Shown piece by piece: positions 56,255 through 64,000 of a stretch of 64,000 bases of DNA (positions are counted from its first letter, which is position 1; each line of letters begins with the position of its first letter). Where the stretch lies: assembly GCA_932521035.1 (NCBI GenBank), contig OW051495.1, forward strand, positions 7,502,001 through 7,566,000, given 5' to 3'. The DNA comes from Oscheius dolichura (Eukaryota > Nematoda > Chromadorea > Rhabditida > Rhabditidae). Under the pieces are notes generated by a model. The model did no database searches. It was not told the DNA's origin and was given only the letters and a program-made list of their open reading frames with translations. The position numbers were made by a program, and so were the translations under genes.

Positions 56255-56966
56255 ACTCTAAACAGGAATGAAACTGAATAACAGCAACAAATTACGTTAA
56301 AAGAACCGTATTTATTCGACAAAGACCACCCAGGAATAATTGAACAAAAAGTATGGGAAAAATAGGTGGAATGGGTCTCTCTCCCTCCGCGTTGATGAGA
56401 TCATTCTGGTTGGCGGGTTTTGGATTATTTTTGTGTTTGGAAAAAACAGGAAGAGAGGAGAGGACGTTTTACACAACCAATTACTAGTGGATTCGACGGT
56501 TCCAGCTGAACAGGGCAGGTAGAAAGGGAGAGAGTCGACCAGCGATCTTTGGAGAACGAAAAAATTCGTCAAATATATGGTCTTTTTCCGAAAAATAAAC
56601 TTACCGAGCCTCCTTGAGACTTTCGGCGAATTAGGATCAAAATTTCCATACAGTTCTTTTTCGCGCACCCATCTTACCACAACGTTTGCCTAAAAGGTCC
56701 CAAAGAGACATCCACCATGGACACAGGCTATGGCCTTCCCGTCGTACTTTGTATCATCTCCCTTGATTAATCTCCCCTGCTCTTGTGCTCTCATTGTTCT
56801 CCTAATGTCTGACGTGTGTTGTGCCTTCACCTTTGCTGACTGCTTATCTCGATGGCTGTGATCACCGTGTGTCCACAATCGCCTCCTTGTCTGTGTCTTC
56901 TGAAGTATAAAGGTCCAACAGTCTCCTACTCTCATTATTCGTCTGATCTTCAAGGTCTTTCCCAAA
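56255..56966. promoter_or_regulatory. Divergent intergenic region, SDR (-) / UGT (+)
   Basis: About 710 bp. A TATAAA box at 56906-56911 lies about 56 bp upstream of the UGT ATG. No other feature. Confidence 0.5.
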
Positions 56967-59285
56967 ATGAAGCTTCTCTCTCTTCTAGCCCTCCTTCTAG
57001 TCCACTCCTGTTCCTCCTACAAATTTCTAGTCTATTCTCCTCTGTTCGGCCACTCCCATACAGTTTTTATGGCTAAAATAGCCGACACTTTAGCTGCTGC
57101 CGGACATGAAGTCGTCAGTCCACTTCCTTTTTTCTCAATAAATCCAAAATATTCAGACCTTCCTTGTCCCAATCGTGGATATTGACCACAGCGGAAGGAA
57201 GAATGTCTCCGTGGTCAAAGAAGTCCTCGTGGTGGAAGCGGATCCCCGCGTCGGAGACATGATGGCCGCCGCCCATCAGAATCTCCTGAAACAAGTCTGG
57301 GAAATGTCTCCCGACTTTTTTGGCATGATGAGAATGGCCAATAATTTTACAAAATCCATGTCTTATTCATGTGAATGTGCGTCCTTTAGTAGGGCGTTCT
57401 TATCGTCCTCTTTTCAGTTCTATTGAAGCAAGACACCCTGTTGGAAGAACTCCGCGCCAGGAAATACGACGTCGGAATAGCTGAACCGTTTATTATCTGC
57501 GGTCTAGGTATACGTCTGCTCCTTTTATTTTCTACCGTCTTTTATTTGCAGGTCTGTTCGAGTACCTCGGTATCCCCTCGACTATCGGCGCCCTCTCCGT
57601 CACCAACTTCGACCTCGTCTCTTATTTCCTCGGAGAACCTCTAGCTCCCAGTTATGTTCCCTCTATGTCATCAGCCAAAGGAGACAAAATGGGATTCCTG
57701 GACCGGGCTATCAATGGTTTCAATACGGTAGCCACGCTAAATTTTATACACAATACTTGGGCAGCGGAAGCCGTCTATTTGGAACAGAAAATGGGCGCCA
57801 ATTTTACCAGCATCGGGGTTTCACCTTGTTTTTGACTGTAAAGTTATCGTTTCAGGACCTTGTATCCAAGTGCTCGTTTATGTTTACGAATGCCAATCCT
57901 TATTTGAATTATCCACGTCCCTTGATTCATAAGACAGTGGAGATTGGAGGAATTACCATCGATGTCAAGGAGCCGGGACCGCTGGGAGAGGTAAGGGGGT
58001 TACCGTATACCGTATCCCTTGTTAGAAAAAGCCAGAAACTCCACTTTCCGTCTATACCTGGTTAAAATGACTGTCTAGCATTTAGAGACCCTAAAACGGA
58101 TCCTGAAATGAACGATTATTCCCTTCAAGACCTGGAAATTTATTCTCTCACCTTTCTTTTAATCTCCCAGTGTTTTCTCCTTCAGAAATGGGATAAAGTC
58201 CTCAACGAGCGAAAGCACACCGTCTTCATTTCCTTCGGTTCCAATGCCAGGAGTAAGGATATGCCCGATCTTTGGAAGTAGCCCTACTGTCTTGTTTAAA
58301 AACCTTTCCAAATTTACAGAAAGTCAATCCTAGAAATGGCTGCCTCTCTCCCCGAAGTCACCTTCATCTGGAAGTATGAAGTGTCCACCACCATGGCTGA
58401 CCATCTTCCAAACATGTACTTGTCTCCCTGGCTCCCGCAAAATGCCCTCCTAGGTACGTTTCAGTCATTTGGACTTGTGGGAGCAAGGTTTATGTCAATA
58501 TTTATGGCTTTCATGGGTTCGGAAGCAATTAGAGGGTAAGGCAACAACATTTGATTCTTTGGGGAAGACATGAGGGGTCGAACGCCTAAAAATTGGGTAA
58601 AACAAAAGAAGGCCGTTCCCATAGATTTCCAAAATTCCAGCGGACAAGCGCCTGTCCATCTTCATTACCCACGGAGGCCTCGGCTCTACTACAGAAGTCG
58701 CTCACCTCGGAAAGCCTACCATTATGGTACCCTCGCCCTCATTTTAAACCTCAGTCCCTCCTTCCAGATCCCTCTCTTCGCTGATCAGCCCCGCAATGCC
58801 GAGATGTTGGCTCGCCATGGCGGTGCAATAGTTCTGAACAAACAGGATCTCGCCCAGCCTCAGATCATACGTCAAGCTGTTTTGAAGGTTCTAGAGAGCG
58901 ACAGGTTCGAGAGGGTCTTAGACAGAAAAAAAGAAAAATAATATTCAGCTATGCGATTAAAGCCGGAAAATTGGCCCAGATGTTGAAGGAACAGCCCGTC
59001 TCGGCCAAGGATCTCGTCGTGAAACACTCCACATTCGTGGCCAAGTTAGTTTTTCTTCTGCTTGGAAAATTGATTACCACTTCATTAAATCCAGTAAATT
59101 TCAGATTCGGATCTCTCGACCACCTGGAGCCCTACGGCCGTCGCCTGTCCATCTTCCAATACTACCTCCTAGACGTCATAGCCACCCTCCTCTCCACTGC
59201 CCTTCTCCTCCTTGCAATTATTTTCCTCACAATTCGATGGATCTTCAGGAAATTATTCAGATCTCAAAAGAGTAAAACAGAATAG
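56967..59285 (+). CDS. UDP-glucuronosyltransferase (UGT copy 1)
   Basis: Eleven exons (56967-57113, 57157-57376, 57418-57507, 57552-57817, 57856-57990, 58186-58277, 58320-58453, 58641-58726, 58768-58904, 58949-59044, 59105-59285), 527 residues, the standard size. Signal peptide MKLLSLLALLLVHSCSSYKF. The N-terminal half has FGHSHTVFM, with the catalytic-histidine region. The UDP-sugar signature spans the three exons from 58320 to 58904: WLPQNALL, FITHGGLGSTTEVAHLGKP, IPLFADQPRNAEMLA. A C-terminal TM helix (LLSTALLLLAIIFLTI) is followed by a basic tail ending KSKTE, a KxKxx ER-retrieval signal. UGTs conjugate sugars to lipophilic xenobiotics and hormones in the ER lumen. Confidence 0.95.
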
Positions 59286-59382
59286 AGAGACGTATTATTT
59301 GGTATAAATATGTACAATTTGTAGTTTGAAGCATGTGTATAGTAAGTAAAATAAGGGGCGAGAAGGAACGAGGAGAGCAGGA

Positions 59383-61111
59383 TCAGAACAGCTGGAAGAA
59401 GAGAAGGAGGAGTACAGTAACCAGGGAAGTAGCGGTACTGAGGGCGCTGTCAACAATTCCTGGAAAAATAAGGGGATTATCAGTTCAAAAATGCATACCA
59501 ATAACTCCACAAGCAATTCGTGCTCCTGAATTTCCCGTAGTCAACGAATCCGGGGTGCCGCCCTTCCCCATATCATCTCCCATTTGATGGACAACAACGG
59601 CCCGTCCAATAATCGAATGGCCGCCGTTCAGCTTGATAATTGAATCCGTAATATAGATCGGGGTTTCTCCATTATTCTAGAATGTTTGGTATCGAAAAAG
59701 AGTCTAAACGCTACAAATATACCTGGGTCATCAGATTGCCAAGATCTCCAACATGTCTGTCGGAATCCGTCGGCGCGCCGTGGTTTTTGTGCTCCGGATT
59801 GAAATGAGCTCCAGCAGCCAAGCAGCCATTACCGATGTCGCCTTTTTCATGGACATGGAAACCATGGGGACCGGGTTGCAGGCCAGATAAGGAGCCATTC
59901 AGCTAAAAATAGGAACTGAATGAGTACTAAACGGGCTACGCAGCCAAATTAGAAATTATTCAGTTTAAATGGACTGTCAGGGTTCTCAGGAGCTCGAATG
60001 TTGGTCTTGAGACGAAAACGCGCATTTTAGCAAAAGATTGAACGCTTTAATCGCTTTAGGACCATGTCCTTGAGACCTTCTAAAAAAATTAAAATCCGTT
60101 AGAAATCTATCAATTGGATTCTATTGGTCCTGAAACGAACGCGAGCGTTTTCACAAAGTAGTAATAAACTGTAGAAAAAGTGCGTTCGCTTCGAGACTTG
60201 TCCCAGAACTCCACAGATTGACAACTCCTTTAACTGTACCCTACCGTACCATAACTTGATCTCCATTCTGTGTGAAGTCGATGACGCCAATAACCTTATT
60301 TCCAACGTTTCCAGGAACAGCTTCATAAACATAGGTTCGAGCAACACGGACTGAAAAACATTCCTTATCTCTTTAGCTATCTTTCACCAGCTGACCCTTA
60401 TGATAAGTTTTGGTTTGGGGCTTTTTGTAACATTTAGAATTTCGTATCTGTTTACCAAGAGAAAGAAGCGCTGTGAGTGTGAATTGGAACTGGTTGCAAA
60501 AAGAGAATAAGACCCTGCGCCGAGCTAGAAAGTTGTCTATATCCTAGTAGGTTGAAAAGAATTGACGGGGATGGGGGTGTTCAAAATAGCGGGGGAGGAG
60601 GGTTTATGGCAAAACGGTGGGAAGTTTACAGCTTGACTGTTCCTCCCGCTTGTCAGCGGCGGCTATCTCCCTGACCAAAAGGCTATTCCGCTTAAAAAAG
60701 GACTCTTATTTTGAGCCATAATTTCACGCTTTTATGGAAACTGTGAATCAAGTCGTGTTCTGATATCTGCTCTTTGCTTTCACTGAGTTTAGAAGGGATA
60801 ATTTTGCCTATTCAAACATTTCTGGGACAGGCGAGAGCTGAAAGAGTGGCATTTTGAGGCGCCGAGAGCATTCCATGGCGGGGAACCCATTTTGATTTCA
60901 AAATTGGCCGATTCTGTATATTTCACTTTTTAAAAAGTAGTCTGTTGTTTTTCCAGTTGAATTAGGCCATTTTAAAGAAACATTGGTGTGAAAAAAGGTC
61001 CAAACATCAAAAAGTGCGAAAGGCGAGGGAGAAGGAAGGGGGAAACTCACCATCAGCCAAAGAAGGCGCGAAACAGCTGACCGTCACCAATAAAATGAGT
61101 AGAGTAAACAT
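59383..61111 (-). CDS. sod-4: Extracellular Cu/Zn superoxide dismutase with C-terminal hydrophobic tail (SOD-4-like)
   Basis: Five exons (61051-61111, 60250-60350, 59723-59902, 59499-59676, 59383-59459), 198 residues. Signal peptide [19 protein letters not shown]. All metal ligands are visible: [29 protein letters not shown] followed by VGD, and [10 protein letters not shown]. The disulfide cysteines (NGC, IACGVIG) and the active-site Arg (GARIACG) are present. It dismutates superoxide outside the cell. The last exon adds about 20 hydrophobic residues ([19 protein letters not shown]), predicting a GPI-anchor signal or a membrane helix. C. elegans sod-4 makes secreted and membrane forms, which this resembles. 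Intron 2 (59903-60249) holds two family B hairpins. Confidence 0.93.
60003..60063. repeat. Hairpin element, family B, in SOD intron 2
   Basis: GGTCTTGAGACGA and TCGCTTTAGGACC, inverted with some mismatches, about 61 bp. Confidence 0.6.
60126..60199. repeat. Hairpin element, family B, in SOD intron 2
   Basis: GGTCCTGAAACGAACGC and GCGTTCGCTTCGAGACTT, inverted, about 74 bp, the second of a pair in this intron just as in the giant gene at 6.85-7.05 kb. Confidence 0.65.
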
Positions 61112-61620
61112 CAGGAGCACACGAGAGCTCACAACCCGGAGCCCGCTTGATTAGTATCGCCGGTGAGAGAGAGAGAGAGAGAGAAACAGGCACACACACG
61201 GGATGGGCTGGGGGGAACACGCCTCTCTCCTCCCCTTCTGTTGATTTTGTTCCGGCGTGATCCTAACAATAGCCGGGGTGCAGGGCGAGAGAGACCTCTC
61301 TGCCTCGCGCTCTCCCGCTTTGGCAAACAGAAAACAAAACACTCTCTGCCGATTTGAAACCACAGTTCGCTTGAATTAGAGGAAAGGGACGGCTGGTTCG
61401 GAACTGGATTGTTGCTGATTTGAAAGGAGGACAGAATGGGAAATGGTGTTTTTCACTTTCACACACTGGGATTATTATCCGCAAACAGGGGTAGTCCATT
61501 GAAAAGGGCATGTTCTTGGCTGTGTCCACAACGATTCAAGGAACATTCCCAAGACACTGAAGGAACTTTCTGGGGGACGTTCTTGCCAATTTTTCTCAAA
61601 TGGGCACAACTTTGAGATCT
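61112..61620. other. Intergenic region with GA and CA microsatellites
   Basis: Upstream of SOD and downstream of UGT copy 2, both minus strand. A GA dinucleotide tract at about 61163-61183 followed by a short CA tract lies 50 bp upstream of the SOD start. No trans-splice acceptor lies directly before that ATG. Confidence 0.5.
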
Positions 61621-63994
61621 TTATTCACTCTTCGCCTTCACTTCACTACCTCCTCTGCCGCATAAAACTCGCCTAATAGTCCATAGAACTAAAACTACAA
61701 CTCCTAAACAAATCGAGACAACAACGGCTAAAATATCGAGATTCCAATATTGCACATAGGAGAACTTTCTCCCAGCTGGAGAAAGATTACTCAAATTGTC
61801 GAATTCTGCCGCCAAAGCCACGTAACGGATTAGCTGTTCCTGTGGGGAGAAGGGACGAGCTTTTAGCATTCTCTGGGCCAGTTTTGCTTTCTCTTTGAGC
61901 CTGGAAATGGATTTTCTCTCTGAGAGCAGAAAGAGTACTGTACCTGGGACAGTAGAGGCCCTGTTGGATAGCTTCCGTTAGCATCTTTTCGTTAGACAAC
62001 TTCTGTTTATTGTAGACCAGTCCAGAGCCGAACCGTTCCAACATTCGGGCATTTCTCATCTGGTCACCAAACAAGGGGACTACCACGGTGGGAACACCGT
62101 AAGTGGCGGACTCCATGACACTTCCCGCTCCTCCGTGGGTAATAAAGAGGTCAATTTTACCGGAAGCTGAAAAGGATACAGTAAAAACCACAATACTTTA
62201 AAACGGTTAAAAATAGCTGCCAAATGATGTGTCAGGGTTACGTTGCTCTTTCGTTGTGGGACCCTGCTGGATAAACCTAATTACCGTAACCAGATAAACT
62301 ATTTGAATCAATTGCCATAAACCCCTTGAAATGTCCATTGAACTTGTTGACTGTACCTAGTAAATCAGTCTGCGGAGTCCAAGGGACCAGTTCGAGATTC
62401 TCAGCTCCCTTTCCAGTTCCATCTTCAGGATCTTCATATTTCCAGATGAATGTAACGTTGGGGAATCTGAAAATAATGGATTACTGTATTTGAAAAATAG
62501 GAATAAGTTCACTTTTGTATGACTTTGACAATATTGTCCTTGTATTCCTGGTTCATTGACTTGGATGGAGCGACACTGCCAAAGGAGATCAAAACATTGG
62601 CTGTTCTTTTGGAAAGGATGGAGTTCCACTTCTGGAAAATAGAGAAAATAGGATACAGTAATTCGGAAACCCACCTCATCTAGTGATTTCCCCTCTTTCA
62701 TGCTCAATCCTCCAATATCAATAACCTTCCTCATTATCGGCCGAGGGAAGTCCAGCATTGGCTCAGAATTGACAAAAATTAGAGGAAGATCACCTATCAT
62801 CTCCTATAAGTTCTCCTTTCCGGCAAAAATTTGCTACTTACCCGAATCTTGGGTCCTTTTCCGTTATAATGCTGATCAGAGAGTTTCTGTATCACGTCGA
62901 TTAGCCCCTCTTCCAGGTAGCGGGTAAAATATTCAAAAATAAGTCGAAGAACCCTTGTGAAGAAGAAGCCATCATCGCCAGTAACTCCATGAGAATCCGG
63001 GACAAATGAGGGAGTGACAGGGAAGCCCATGGCTCTGGCTGTACTGTCGAAGAGGATGCAGGTGTGGACACCGACAATGGTCGGAATTTCGAGCTCATGC
63101 TTCAGTACTGAAATAGATTGCTGAGTGTTACTGATTCGCGTTGAGCTGCGCAGTCAAATCGTAACAAAAACAGCAACTTTTTCTGGTACTGGGATACAGT
63201 ACGCTCCATTATTTGCCCCAATTGCTTTGGAGACAATGTATACGCCTCTTTCCAGCCCAAAGGTTAGGCGTTGTGAGACCTTTTGGGGGAAATCACCGTC
63301 CTTTCCTGATTTTCAGTGACGGTTGAAAATTAGGAACTTTTGACCGCAAAAAGCCTGAACCTTGCGCTGAAAATGGACTGTACCGGGAAGAAAATTGATT
63401 TTGAAGCGAAAAGAAAGGTGGACTCCATTTTATTTTGCCTACTGTATCAGAATACGCTCCCAGATTACTCCCACTTTAATTTAATCTGGTTTAAAAACTT
63501 ACAGAAACCGCCGTAGTCGAACAGTTCCGTGATAATCATGTCGTATTTCTCTTCCTTCAATTTTCGAATCAATTCCGGCTGCGTCAAGAAATTCCGAACC
63601 GATTCAGTAAAAGCACCGAATATAGCCGGAAGAGGGGCAATAAATCCCATCGGATTATAGATATTCGTGCCCCAAATGGTCTTCCACAGATCTGGAGACA
63701 TTATCGGCTGGATGGCTTTGACCACCGCCTCGCTTGGCTCAACCTCCCAAACTTTGGCCTTCTGGCAGCCGGTTCCCTTCACCGGAGACACTATTATAGG
63801 TTGGAAGACAGTCTAAAGGAGGTATTTTCCATCCAGGACTCGGAAAAATGACTCACAACATTGTGGCCGGCCGTCTGAAGGGTGTCAGCTATACTGCCCA
63901 TGAAATTCATATGAGAGAATCCAAATTTTGGACTGTATACCAAAATTTTAGCAGAATAGGCTGATTGGAATAGTAGGAGGAGAGAAAGAAGCAT
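61621..63994 (-). CDS. UDP-glucuronosyltransferase (UGT copy 2)
   Basis: Eight exons (63857-63994, 63503-63812, 62842-63107, 62675-62803, 62513-62631, 62357-62466, 61944-62166, 61621-61900), 524 residues. The ATG directly follows a TTTCAG acceptor at the right edge of the window. Signal peptide MLLSLLLLFQSAYSAKI. FGFSHMNFM holds the catalytic-His region. The donor-sugar signature is VPWTPQTDLL, FITHGGAGSVMESATYGVP, VPLFGDQMRNARML. TM helix ILAVVVSICLGVVVLVL and tail KAKSE (KxKxx ER retrieval). Exon structure differs from copy 1 (8 versus 11 exons) and identity is moderate, so this is an old paralogue, not a recent inverted duplicate. Confidence 0.95.
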
Positions 63995-64000
63995 CTGAAA

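Noticed and set aside
1..64000. CRISPR arrays, bacterial operons, prophage or viral genes
   Set aside because: No spaced identical repeats, no Shine-Dalgarno-led gene runs, and all supported genes are spliced nematode genes except one.

Overview
The window looks like nuclear DNA of a free-living or parasitic rhabditid-type nematode. Evidence: intron-rich genes with many introns of about 35-60 bp ending in TTTCAG; splice acceptors 0-20 nt in front of many start codons, as expected for spliced-leader trans-splicing; and a nematode-type gene set (C-type lectins, UDP-glucuronosyltransferases, an FBA-like F-box protein, an invertebrate-type lysozyme, a Cys-loop channel, a divergent forkhead factor). 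rad-51 followed directly by a TK1-type thymidine kinase on the same strand recalls the C. elegans arrangement as I remember it. Bacterial features (operons with RBS, CRISPR arrays) are absent.

Layout. 1-7.5 kb (-): a giant acidic/basic low-complexity protein (at least 1,772 residues, open at the left edge) with an N-terminal coiled coil and tandemly duplicated exons. 8.5-15.9 kb (-): a ZSWIM8/EBAX-1 orthologue, the substrate receptor of a cullin E3 ligase. 17.7-19.0 kb (+): RAD-51. 20.2-21.7 kb (+): thymidine kinase. 22.2-23.6 kb (-): phospholipid scramblase. 24.3-29.6 kb (-): a pre-SET/SET/post-SET protein with altered catalytic motifs and a long tail. 29.7-33.5 kb: repeats plus a 382-bp copy of two channel exons. 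33.6-34.6 kb (-): a four-TM protein. 35.2-36.7 kb (-): a forkhead protein with a seven-residue repeat. 37.1-39.2 kb (+): a Cys-loop receptor. 39.7-40.4 kb (+): a secreted Lys/Glu repeat protein. 41.1-43.5 kb (+): a type I membrane protein with an L-domain-like ectodomain. 43.5-46.3 kb: a minisatellite, MITE and tRNA-like sequences. 46.4-47.4 kb (+): i-type lysozyme. 47.6-49.7 kb: a micropeptide candidate, an F-box remnant and an intact F-box gene. 50.2-55.0 kb (+): three tandem C-type lectins. 55.1-56.3 kb (-): a short-chain dehydrogenase. 57.0-59.3 kb (+) and 61.6-64.0 kb (-): two UGTs flanking an extracellular Cu/Zn SOD (59.4-61.1 kb, -).

I built exon models by hand from splice signals and reading phase. 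For all multi-exon genes except the SET gene the summed exon lengths are multiples of three. The left half is mostly conserved housekeeping and genome-maintenance genes. The right half is enriched for environmental-response genes (lectins, lysozyme, UGTs, SOD, SDR, F-box). The strongest unexplained signals are two families of short inverted-repeat elements sitting in introns and intergenic DNA, several larger foldback repeats, an exact 382-bp exon duplication whose edge coincides with a MITE end, the duplicated-exon giant protein, and the probably inactive SET domain.
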